DNA of 64,000 nucleotides, taken from positions 62,001-126,000 of the forward strand of contig NZ_JARZAG010000017.1 of NCBI RefSeq assembly GCF_029892155.1. The letters run 5' to 3'. Each line of letters starts with the position of its first letter. Position 1 is the first letter of the stretch. The notes below the pieces were generated by a model. That model saw nothing but the letters and a program-made list of their open reading frames with translations, made no database searches and had not been told where the DNA came from. A program made the position numbers and the translations under genes. The DNA is from Kitasatospora sp. GAS204B. Its GTDB lineage: Bacteria; Actinomycetota; Actinomycetes; Streptomycetales; Streptomycetaceae. Below are positions 36,469-43,888 of the stretch, in pieces.

Positions 36469-36855
36469 ATGGACGGAATCTTCGTCGCGGCACCTCCCGG
36501 AGCCGCCTGGCAGCTCAGTCGCGATGAGTTCCAGGCCCATCTGCGCCAGCGCTTTCCCCAGGCCCGCTGCTACGAGAAGCAGGAGCCCATCACGAGGCAG
36601 GACTACCTCGGCTTCTACGTCGAACTCGACAATACGGAGCGCCACGGCAGCTACTTCGAACACCGCAACCTGGTTCTTGAGGATGCTCTGCCCGGCGAAT
36701 GGGCCGACACGATCGCCTGGTTCCTGGGGCTCCTGCCTGCCGATGCTCCGGTGGTTGCCGTGCTTGAGTCGAATCCGGAGACGATGGCGCCGGTCCCGGC
36801 ACGCGCTGATACCCAGACCATCCGGGACCTGCTCGATGCTCTCGCAGAAGACTGA
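36469..36855 (+). CDS. Candidate immunity protein for the Tox-REase-2 toxin
   Basis: 128 residues starting 31 bp after the toxin gene with AAGGAG eight bases upstream. It is acidic, soluble and without catalytic motif, with a mixed alpha/beta pattern (GFYVELDNTERHGSYFEHRN, APVVAVLESNPETM). Position and size fit a cognate immunity protein that binds the nuclease domain. I recognise no named family, so the role rests on context. Confidence 0.65.
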   Translation: MDGIFVAAPPGAAWQLSRDEFQAHLRQRFPQARCYEKQEPITRQDYLGFYVELDNTERHGSYFEHRNLVLEDALPGEWADTIAWFLGLLPADAPVVAVLESNPETMAPVPARADTQTIRDLLDALAED

Positions 36856-36927
36856 GCGCCATCGAAATCTGATGTGCGTGTGCGGTGAGCGCAGGCCAAC
36901 CGCCGGAACTGCCGAACAGTTGATCGG

Positions 36928-37131
36928 CTAGAGATCGTCCGCGTCAAGGTCGGCTCGGATCCTGACGGCTCGCGTCTGGTGCCTGAACCTCGCGACCTCC
37001 GGCGGCGCGGCCTGGTCTGCTTCGATCTCCACCATCAGCGTCGGGTCGACCGGCAGGTACGGGATGGGGTCGGCGCCGGGTAGGCCGCCGACGGTGCGCG
37101 GCGCACCGTCAGCGGGGACTGGGTCGTGCAC
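36928..37131 (-). pseudogene. Fragment resembling ATP-dependent DNA ligase C-terminus
   Basis: 67 codons ending at 36928. The stretch MVEIEADQAAPPEVARFRHQ followed by TRAVRIRADLDADDL resembles the last strands of the OB-fold domain of ATP-dependent DNA ligases of actinobacteria. The adenylation domain and the rest are missing. Relic of a lost gene; the match is short, so it could also be chance similarity. Confidence 0.45.
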
Positions 37132-37214
37132 AGGTGGGGCTTGAGTGAGAGGAACACGGCTGGATCCGGCACAGCGACGGCCCGGTCGTGCCAGCCGAGC
37201 CGCCGAAGAGCTGA

Positions 37215-37609
37215 TCAGGGGCCGTCCGCCGGGCTTTTCCTGTGGTCCCGAAAGGGCATGTCCAGCGCAGCAGCGTCCTCAATGTTCCGCAGTCGTTCCG
37301 AAACCTGCTGAACGTGCGCCGCATGCGACTCCGCCGACTCGCCGCTGGGGGCGACGAGTTCGATGTTGCTCCGGATCAAGGCGCATTCACCGAGGAAGTC
37401 CGCCACCCGGTCCGGCGCCACCTTGAGCCAGTCACCGCTGGCCAAGACCGGGAAGAACGTCGCCCCCAAGGAGCGCACAGCCTCGGACCCCCCACACTGA
37501 GGTACGCGAGCGCTCGAAGCCGGCGAGGTCGGAGCTGCCCTCCGGGGACATCCAGCAGGTCCATCTTGCCGTCTTCGCCGACGACGAACACATCTACCGA
37601 CACGCTCAT
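37215..37609 (-). pseudogene. Small gene broken by two single-base insertions
   Basis: The product would start MSVSVDVFVVGEDGKMDLLD, but the reading continues coherently only after two shifts: one extra C in a run of four (GTCCCCGG region) and one extra G in a run of six before GSEAVRSLGATFFPVLA. Joined, the segments give a protein of about 130 residues ending in a helix with QQVSERLRNIEDAAAL. It has the appearance of a conserved small Streptomyces protein of unknown role. Both lesions are in homopolymers, so sequencing error is a real alternative to decay. Confidence 0.55.
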
Positions 37610-37748
37610 GGCTTCAGTCGATCACGGCTGTGGAGCACGGGTCGACGCGGTTTCGTGCCAGCGTTCTCGCTGAGTGCTGTTAGAAACCGGACCGTATCGC
37701 CGTTTCCCTGGTTGTCAACGTCCTACGGTGACCATCGGGCCGACGCCC

Positions 37749-38525
37749 ATGAGCGAGCCCACTACCGCCACCAACACCGACCACTGCCCCAACTCCCGCA
37801 CGTACACGACGAGCAAGCCCGTACCGCTCTCGGTCTGGCTGACCGAGCCCTTGGCCGGCTGTTGCCCGGTCTGCGAGACCCCGATCGGCGCGGCGTGCGC
37901 CAACCGCCTGCCCCTGGGCCTGGCTCGGCAGATCGTGGAGGCGTTCACCGCTCCCGGCGACCTCGTCTACGTCCCCGAGGCCGGCAACGGCTCCTGCCTG
38001 ATCGCCGCCGTCACCACCGGTCGCCGGGTGCTCGGCTTCGCCCGCACCCGCCACGACGCCGACCTCGCCTACGCCCACCTCCAGCAGGAGGCCGCCCGGG
38101 TCGCCTCCCTCGCCCTGCTGCGCCGGGGTCACCCCGACACCCACTCCACCAGCGCTGACCACCACCACGGCAGCGCCCAGCTCGCCATCGCCGCGCCGCA
38201 CGCCTTCACCACCCACGCCCAGCTCGCCGCCCTGACCGACGCCTGCGCCCACGCGCTCAGGCCCGACGGCGTCATGGTGATGACGTCCCGTCAGAACATC
38301 GCGCAGGACACCGCCGGCTACCTCGTCGCCCACGCCCGGGCCAGCGGACTGGTCTACCTCCAGCACATCGTCGCCGCTGAAGCCACCGGCACCGACGGTC
38401 GCCTCACCCCGGCCATCCCGGCGCGTGTGCGGCACCGCCAGGACTGCGTCTGCCACCACACCCAGCCCTGGCCCGGCCGACACAACGTCATCCACAACGA
38501 CCTGTTCGCCTTCATCAAGCCGTGA
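37749..38525 (+). CDS. Methyltransferase-fold protein lacking a catalytic TSPPY motif
   Basis: 258 residues. It has the same general fold signals as the DNA methyltransferase downstream: a SAM-site-like loop VYVPEAGNGSCLIAA, a second strand RRVLGFART and a LRPDGVMVMTSR strand. It has no S/N/D-P-P-Y/F motif, so it is unlikely to methylate by itself. A CCPVC segment near the start and CVCHH near the end could bind zinc. It overlaps the next gene closely. It probably acts as a partner or specificity subunit. The ATG at 37749 lacks a strong ribosome binding site. Confidence 0.6.
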   Translation: MSEPTTATNTDHCPNSRTYTTSKPVPLSVWLTEPLAGCCPVCETPIGAACANRLPLGLARQIVEAFTAPGDLVYVPEAGNGSCLIAAVTTGRRVLGFARTRHDADLAYAHLQQEAARVASLALLRRGHPDTHSTSADHHHGSAQLAIAAPHAFTTHAQLAALTDACAHALRPDGVMVMTSRQNIAQDTAGYLVAHARASGLVYLQHIVAAEATGTDGRLTPAIPARVRHRQDCVCHHTQPWPGRHNVIHNDLFAFIKP

Positions 38526-38566
38526 GTAGTCCCCGCCCCGCCCAATTCCACCGCGAGGAGCTTGCG

Positions 38567-39568
38567 ATGACCGCCCAGCCTCAGGACCTTCCCACCGCCG
38601 CCGCTCCGTCGTTTGCCCGGCCCCCGGGCACCCTCGCGGCCCCGGTGATCCTCGCCTCGCTGCCCACCTCGGTGTGGGTCACCGCGCAGAACGACGCCCG
38701 CAACCAGCGCCGCGACCGCTACACCCCCGCCTCCGCAGCCCACCCCGCCAAGATGCTTCCCGCCATCGCCGCGCACGCCGTCACCACCTACACCAACCCG
38801 GGCCAGCTCGTCCTGGACCCGATGTGCGGCATCGGCACCACACTGGTCGAAGCCGTCCACTGCGGCCGCGACGCCGTCGGTGTCGAGCTCGAGGGCCGCT
38901 GGACCGCCGTCGCCCGCGCCAACCTTCACCTCGCCCGCACCCAGGGCGCCACCGGCCGAGCCAGCGTCACGACCGGCGACGCCCGCCACGCCCATACCCT
39001 CCTCGGCGCCGAGCATCACGGCCAGGTCCAACTCCTGCTCACCTCCCCGCCCTACGGTGCCTCCGCCCACGGCCGGGTGAACGCCACCCGCGACACCCAC
39101 CGAGCGGGCATCAACAAGTTCGACGCCACTTACGGCACCAACCCTGCCAACCTCGCTCACGCCCCCACCGACGAACTCCTCGACGCCTTCACCGCGATCC
39201 TCACCAGTTGCCTGCCGCTGCTCGCGCCGGGCGCCCATGTGGCCGTCACCGCCCGACCGTGGCGCCACCACGGTGAACTCGTCGACCTGCCCGCCGCTGT
39301 CCTCGCCGCCGGACAGGCCGCGGGCCTCACCCCCGTTGAGCGGTGCGTGGCCTTGCTCGCGGGCGTGCGCGATGGTGAACTGGTCGCCCGGCCCTCCTTC
39401 TTCCAGCTGAAGAACGTGCGTGCCGCTCGTGCCGCCGGGGTCCCCATGCACCTCATCGTGCACGAGGACGTCCTGGTCCTGCGCTTCCCGCGAACTCCCT
39501 CCAACAATGCAATGGTGACGGCCCGTCAGACTGCTGAGGCCGTCCCCGCTGGGGGTGCGACCGCGTGA
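38567..39568 (+). CDS. DNA methyltransferase (N4/N6-type, TSPPY)
   Basis: 333 residues. SAM-binding motif I is DPMCGIGTT at 84-92, and the catalytic motif IV is TSPPYG at 159-164, the order of amino-methyltransferases acting on adenine N6 or cytosine N4. AGGAG lies seven bases before the ATG at 38567. It stands between the degenerate methyltransferase gene and a cytosine-5 methyltransferase, with no restriction endonuclease nearby. It may protect the element from host restriction or mark its DNA. Confidence 0.85.
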   Translation: MTAQPQDLPTAAAPSFARPPGTLAAPVILASLPTSVWVTAQNDARNQRRDRYTPASAAHPAKMLPAIAAHAVTTYTNPGQLVLDPMCGIGTTLVEAVHCGRDAVGVELEGRWTAVARANLHLARTQGATGRASVTTGDARHAHTLLGAEHHGQVQLLLTSPPYGASAHGRVNATRDTHRAGINKFDATYGTNPANLAHAPTDELLDAFTAILTSCLPLLAPGAHVAVTARPWRHHGELVDLPAAVLAAGQAAGLTPVERCVALLAGVRDGELVARPSFFQLKNVRAARAAGVPMHLIVHEDVLVLRFPRTPSNNAMVTARQTAEAVPAGGATA

Positions 39569-40752
39569 CCGTCACCACCGCCTGCGGGTCGGTCAACCCC
39601 GGCCCGCAGGCCCCCACTCCGACCGGGCCCGCGCTGCGGATTGGGAGCCTGTGCACCGGGACCGCCGCCCTCGACCTCGCCGTCGAAGCCGTCCTCGACG
39701 CCCGCCTTGCCTGGTGCGCCGACAACGACCCCGCCGCCGCCCTGCTCCTGTCACACCGATTCCCGCACGTCGCCAACCTCGGTGACCTCACTGCCGTCGA
39801 CTGGCACACCGTGCCGCGCGTGGACATCGTGACCGCCGGGTTCCCATGTCAGGATATTTCGTATGCCGGACGCGGTGTCGGCCTCATGGAAGGCACCCGC
39901 AGTGGACTCTGGCGCACCATCGCTCAGGCCGTTCGCGTACTGGCACCCCGCTTCGTCTTCGTGGAGAACGTACCCGCTCTGCGCCGACGCGGACTCGACA
40001 CCGTCACCGCCGACCTGGCCGCGAGTGGGTACGACCTCGCATGGCGCTGCCTACGAGCAAGCGACGTTGGAGCACCCCACCGCCGGGATCGCCTGTTCCT
40101 GCTGGGGATATCAACCAGCGCGGCTGCTGGTGACCCCCACCGCCTCCGACTCCACCGGCCCCAACCGGACCCGGCCCACCGGACGCGGCCTCAACCTCCG
40201 CACGCAGATCGCCCTGACCCTGTCGCCGGTCGAAACACCCGCTGCTCCGTACCGGACACCAGGCCCGAATCCGGATACCACCGGTATCACCGCGGCGGAC
40301 TGCGACGTGAGGGGTCTCGGCGCCACGGTGCCGGTCCTGCTACCCACCCCGCTGGCCGGCGACGGTGCCAAGGGCAGTCCGGGACAGAAGGGCTCGAAGG
40401 GCGACCTCTCCCTGCCCTCGGCGATCGCTGCCATCACCAACAGTCCCTCCAAGCAGAAGAACTGACATCACGTCATACCAACTGGCGGGAGTACGAGCCG
40501 GCGATCCGCCGCTGGGAGGGCATTCTCGGCCGCCCGGCACCCCCACCGACCTGCCCGGGACGAACCGGCAGTCCGGTCCTGGCGCCCGAGTTCGTGGAGT
40601 GGATGATGGCGTTCTCCATTGGCTGGACCGCGGTGCCCGGGATCTCACGATCAGCTCGGCTCCGGCTACTTGGGAACTCCGTCGTCGTCAACCAAGCGGC
40701 CTGCGCACTCGCCGCCCTCCTCCAGCAACACGCCGCGTCGGACCGGGACTGA
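39565..40752 (+). CDS. DNA cytosine-5 methyltransferase with frame-shifted target domain
   Basis: 395 residues, open throughout. C5-methyltransferase motifs are clear: LCTGTAALDLAVE (motif I), FPCQD with nucleophile Cys95 (IV), FVENV (VI), APHRRDRLF (VIII) and LLGNSVVVNQ (X). Between about 40110 and 40465, however, the coherent sequence lies in the +1 frame, with TPTASDSTG and LLPTPLAGDGAKGSPGQKG repeats typical of such enzymes. The in-frame translation there is Arg/His-rich and family-unlike. Two compensating shifts would explain this, leaving the catalytic core intact but the target-recognition region scrambled. Confidence 0.75.
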   Translation: MTVTTACGSVNPGPQAPTPTGPALRIGSLCTGTAALDLAVEAVLDARLAWCADNDPAAALLLSHRFPHVANLGDLTAVDWHTVPRVDIVTAGFPCQDISYAGRGVGLMEGTRSGLWRTIAQAVRVLAPRFVFVENVPALRRRGLDTVTADLAASGYDLAWRCLRASDVGAPHRRDRLFLLGISTSAAAGDPHRLRLHRPQPDPAHRTRPQPPHADRPDPVAGRNTRCSVPDTRPESGYHRYHRGGLRREGSRRHGAGPATHPAGRRRCQGQSGTEGLEGRPLPALGDRCHHQQSLQAEELTSRHTNWREYEPAIRRWEGILGRPAPPPTCPGRTGSPVLAPEFVEWMMAFSIGWTAVPGISRSARLRLLGNSVVVNQAACALAALLQQHAASDRD

Positions 40753-40753
40753 C

Positions 40754-40999
40754 ATGCCCGGTACGCCGCCCACCGAGGACCGCCACCCACCGCCCGCACC
40801 CCCGAACCAGCAGCACACTGGCGCCGAGGGCACGCGGCCCAACGGGCACCACCGCGAACTCCCACCCGTCACGGTCACAGTGATCCTCCCCGAACACCCA
40901 CCGCACCTCACCGGTCCCGCTGCCGCCGCCCTCCTCGCCTTCCTCCAAGCCGAACGGGCCCACGCCACACGATCCCGGCCACCAGCTGACACACCGTGA
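40754..40999 (+). CDS. Small conserved-type protein upstream of the recombinase
   Basis: 81 residues, Pro-rich at the start, then a segment VTVTVILPEHPPHLTGPAAA that looks like a compact beta-strand plus helix. The gene starts directly after the methyltransferase stop and ends 85 bp before the recombinase. Small genes in this position are often recombination-directionality factors, but I see no recognisable motif, so this is only a position-based guess. Confidence 0.5.
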   Translation: MPGTPPTEDRHPPPAPPNQQHTGAEGTRPNGHHRELPPVTVTVILPEHPPHLTGPAAAALLAFLQAERAHATRSRPPADTP

Positions 41000-41084
41000 A
41001 CTCGCCGCACCGGCTGGCCCTTCGCCCCCGTCCGAGTTACGACGGGGGCGTACCAACCGCCAACCGTCCCGCCCGGAGCTGCCC

Positions 41085-42797
41085 ATGCCCGCCACCCCCA
41101 GCACCACCGCCCTCGCGTTCGCGTTCGCCGGACGCGTCTCCACCGAGGACCTCCAAGACCCCGAGACCTCCCGCAACTGGCAGCGCACCCGTGCCGAAGC
41201 CCTCATCACCCCCACCGGCGGCCGCATCGTCGCCGAGTTCTTCGACGTCGGCTACTCCCGCTCCCTGCCCTGGAAGCGCCGCCCCCAGGCTGCCACCCTG
41301 CTCGCCGCCCTCAAGGACCCCGACCGAGGGTTCGACGCCGTCGTCATCGGGGAGCCCCAACGCGTTTTCTACGGCAACCAGTACGGCCTCACCCAGCCCG
41401 TCTTCGCCCACTACGGCGTCCAACTCTGGGTCCCCGAGGTCGGCGGCCCGATCGACCCCGACAGCGAAGCCCACGACCTGGTCATGTCCGTCTTCGGCGG
41501 CATGTCCAAAGGTGAGCGGACCCGCATCAAGATCCGCGTCCGCACCGCCATGGCCTCCCAAGCAGCCCTCGAAGGCCGCTACCTCGGCGGCCGCCCGCCC
41601 TACGGCTACCGCCTCACCGACGCCGGACCCCACCCCAACCCGATCAAGGCCCGCGACGGCAAGCGCCTGCAGTGCCTCGAACCCGACCCCACCGCAGCCC
41701 CCGTCATCCAGCGGATCTTCCACGAATACCTGCGCGGCAAAGGCCTCTACGCCATCGCCGAAGGCCTCACCCGCGACAACATCCCCTGCCCCTCCGCCCA
41801 CGACCGCGCCCGCAACCCCCACCGCCACGGCAACGCCTGGGCCAAGAGCGCGATCCGCGCCATCCTCCTCAACCCCCGCTACACCGGCCACCAGGTCTGG
41901 AACCGCCAACGCAAGGACGAAATCCTCCTCGACGTCGAAGACGTCGCCCTTGGCCACGTCACCAAACTGCGCTGGAACGACCCCGACAAGTGGATCAAGT
42001 CCGCCGGCCTCGCCCACGAACCCCTCATCACCACCGGCGACTTCGAACAAGTCCAGCTCAAACTCGCCACCAAATCCGCCGCACCCCACCCCGTCGAGCG
42101 CAAACCCCGCCCGACCAACCGCACCTACGCGCTACGCGGCCTCATGCGCTGCGGCCTTTGCGACCGCAAAATGCAGGGAACCTTCAACAACGGCCACCCC
42201 CACTACCGATGCAGCTACCCCGCCGAATACGCCAAGAGTCGAGCCCTCGACCACCCGCCCACCGTCTACCTGCGCGAGAGCGTCATCCTCCCCGCCCTTG
42301 ACCACTGGATCGGCACCGCCTTCGCCCCCGGCCGCCTCAAGCGCACCATCACCGAAATCCAACAGGCGCAAACCGCCAACGCCCCCGACCCGGTCGCCGT
42401 CCAGGCCGCCCGAAACCAGGTCGAGGCCGCGCTTGCCAAGATCACCCGCTACCGCGCCACCCTCGACGCAGGAGGCGACCCCGCAACCGTCGCCCAGTGG
42501 ATCAACGAAGCCCGACTCCAACAGGCCACCGCCCAGCAACGCCTCAACCAGCTCACCGCCGAAACCCCGACCCCGCTGACCCACCAACAGATCGAACGCC
42601 TGATCAGCGACCTCGGAGACCTCACCGACCGTCTCCTCCAGGCCGAACCCGAACGCAAGGCACCGATCTACGAGAGCTTCGGCCTCACCCTCGTCTACGA
42701 CATGAAAAAGCGGACCGTGACTGTTGAGTCACGACCCGCAAATTTCATGTACGTATCGAAGTGTCCGAGGGGGGACTTGAACCCCCACGCCCGATAA
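41085..42797 (+). CDS. Large serine recombinase (integrase) of the element
   Basis: 570 residues. The resolvase domain comes first with nucleophile Ser19 in AGRVSTEDLQD, followed by SVFGGMSKGERTRIKIRVR. The recombinase domain is at about 160-300 (GGRPPYGYRL, AIRAILLNPRYTGHQVW), then a zinc ribbon (RCGLCDRKM, HYRCSYP) and a coiled coil. The last twelve codons (PRGDLNPHAR region) and the TAA lie inside the 3' half of the tRNA-Leu gene on the other strand. It catalyses integration and, with a partner factor, excision. Confidence 0.92.
   Translation: MPATPSTTALAFAFAGRVSTEDLQDPETSRNWQRTRAEALITPTGGRIVAEFFDVGYSRSLPWKRRPQAATLLAALKDPDRGFDAVVIGEPQRVFYGNQYGLTQPVFAHYGVQLWVPEVGGPIDPDSEAHDLVMSVFGGMSKGERTRIKIRVRTAMASQAALEGRYLGGRPPYGYRLTDAGPHPNPIKARDGKRLQCLEPDPTAAPVIQRIFHEYLRGKGLYAIAEGLTRDNIPCPSAHDRARNPHRHGNAWAKSAIRAILLNPRYTGHQVWNRQRKDEILLDVEDVALGHVTKLRWNDPDKWIKSAGLAHEPLITTGDFEQVQLKLATKSAAPHPVERKPRPTNRTYALRGLMRCGLCDRKMQGTFNNGHPHYRCSYPAEYAKSRALDHPPTVYLRESVILPALDHWIGTAFAPGRLKRTITEIQQAQTANAPDPVAVQAARNQVEAALAKITRYRATLDAGGDPATVAQWINEARLQQATAQQRLNQLTAETPTPLTHQQIERLISDLGDLTDRLLQAEPERKAPIYESFGLTLVYDMKKRTVTVESRPANFMYVSKCPRGDLNPHAR
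42762..42797. other. Predicted attachment-site overlap, tRNA-Leu 3' end
   Basis: The integrase coding sequence continues into the tRNA to its TAA at 42795-42797. Because the recombinase 3' end needs this tRNA sequence, the crossover core is probably within or just left of this interval. A second copy at the left end of the element was not found. Confidence 0.5.
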
Positions 42798-42846
42798 AGG
42801 GCACTAGCACCTCAAGCTAGCGCGTCTGCCATTCCGCCACCCGGAC
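42762..42846 (-). tRNA. tRNA-Leu (anticodon GAG)
   Basis: On the minus strand an 85-base cloverleaf forms. The acceptor stem GTCCGGG pairs with CTCGGAC, the anticodon stem CTAGC/GCTAG holds the loop TTGAGGT with anticodon GAG, and a long class II variable arm (TGCCC..GGGC) and a T arm GGGGTTCAAGTCCCC follow. The discriminator is A and CCA is not encoded. It decodes CUC leucine codons and marks the right junction of the element. Confidence 0.93.
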
Positions 42847-43273
42847 AGGGTGTGTGCCTCGGGGTTCTCTGTGCTGTCCCCGCGGCGACAGAGAGAACAC
42901 TATCAGGCTTTCGGAGTGGTCCTCACGCCCTTTCACCTGCGCTTCCCCGGCGACGCCGGCCGGCGGTGGGGCCCTCGTGACCGTGTGCGGTGCCCCGGTG
43001 GGGTGGGGGTGGTTCGGGGGAAGTGGCGGTGGATGAACGGTCCTGCGCTGGCGCTGTGGGGAAAGGTGGGCAGGGGTGGGCCGATGTGGTCATGGTCGGT
43101 CGGAAACGGTCTGGCGGGGGCAAGTTCTTCGACCGGGCACGGGGATTCCGGTGGCTCTCCTAGCCTCGGAAGTGAAGGGGAGCCCTGAACGGAACGCCCC
43201 GTTCCCGGATGGTCGGCCGGAGTCGGCCGGCGCCGGCGATGCCTCCCGAGGCCCGGACGAAGGGTGGCAGGAC

Positions 43274-43861
43274 GTGGAGCGGACGAGCGCTACGACGCCG
43301 ACAGTGCTGCAGCAGCCACAGCAACTGCAGCAGCCACAGCAACTGCAGCAGCCACAGCAGCCCCAGCGGCAGCGCGCACCGATGGTCGCCGAGAGTGTCG
43401 AGAGCGTCGAGAGCGTCGAAGTGGAGCTGGCCGGTGAGGGGTTGTGGCGGATCGTCGCCGGGGCGCGCGAGTGCTCGGTGCCGCGGGTGCGGCATGTGGT
43501 GCGTGATCTGCTCCGGGACCGGGGGCTGGTGGGGGAGCGGTACGAGGAACTGACCGACGGGCTGCTGCTGATCGTCTCCGAGCTGGTCACCAACGCCGTG
43601 ACGCACGCGGCGGTGCTCTCGCCACGGGTGACCACCGAGTTGGCGATCGGCGGCGGGCAGGTGCGGGTCTCGGTGGAGGACGGGCATCCGCACCGGCCCA
43701 AGGCCGTGGAGAGCGATACGGAGCAGACCGGCGGCCGCGGACTGATGCTGGTCAAGAGCATCGCGCTGGCGGCGGGCGGCTCCTGCGACGTGGAGCAGAC
43801 CGGGGACGGCGGCAAGGTGATCTGGGCCTCCCTGCCGCTGCCGCCCCCGGTCCAGCTCTAG
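43274..43861 (+). CDS. ATP-binding anti-sigma-factor-like protein
   Basis: About 195 residues from a GTG at 43274; the frame is open to 43076 and the start is uncertain. The C-terminal 120 match the HATPase_c_2 (RsbW/SpoIIAB-like) domain: SELVTNAVTHAA (N box), VRVSVEDGHP (G1) and GGRGLMLVKSIALAAGG (G2). Such proteins in Streptomyces are often anti-sigma or regulatory kinases. A Gln/Pro-rich repeat segment precedes the domain. It is the first chromosomal gene right of the tRNA and converges with idi. Confidence 0.8.
   Translation: MERTSATTPTVLQQPQQLQQPQQLQQPQQPQRQRAPMVAESVESVESVEVELAGEGLWRIVAGARECSVPRVRHVVRDLLRDRGLVGERYEELTDGLLLIVSELVTNAVTHAAVLSPRVTTELAIGGGQVRVSVEDGHPHRPKAVESDTEQTGGRGLMLVKSIALAAGGSCDVEQTGDGGKVIWASLPLPPPVQL
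43307..43360 (+). repeat. Three tandem 18-bp units encoding QPQQLQ-type repeats
   Basis: CTGCAGCAGCCACAGCAA is repeated at 43307, 43325 and, with the last base changed, 43343. It encodes Leu-Gln-Gln-Pro-Gln-Gln units and is followed by a shorter SVE triplet repeat. The number of units is likely to vary between strains. Confidence 0.85.
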
Positions 43862-43863
43862 CA

Positions 43864-43877
43864 CCGCCGCAAGGCGG
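43864..43877. terminator. Short hairpin between convergent genes
   Basis: CCGCC-GCAA-GGCGG, a 5-bp GC stem, lies in the 27-bp gap between the stop codons of the convergent anti-sigma-like and idi genes. It is weak as a terminator, but the position suits two-way termination. Confidence 0.45.
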
Positions 43878-43888
43878 ATCGAGCGGGA

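Larger units (their letters stand above)
21990..42797. mobile_element. Integrated conjugative-type element (left boundary unresolved)
   Basis: A T4SS-type transfer operon (21990-33212), cargo genes and a large serine recombinase abutting a tRNA-Leu 3' end form a typical integrative conjugative layout. The right boundary is set by the tRNA. The left boundary is only the last clearly element-type gene: no duplicate of the tRNA 3' end was found, so the element could extend to the window edge or beyond. No relaxase of a named family was recognised. The broken coupling ATPase suggests it may no longer transfer. Confidence 0.6.

Noticed and set aside
43307..43360. 18-bp repeats as a CRISPR or regulatory iteron array
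   Set aside because: Units are contiguous, in frame and encode a Gln/Pro stretch.
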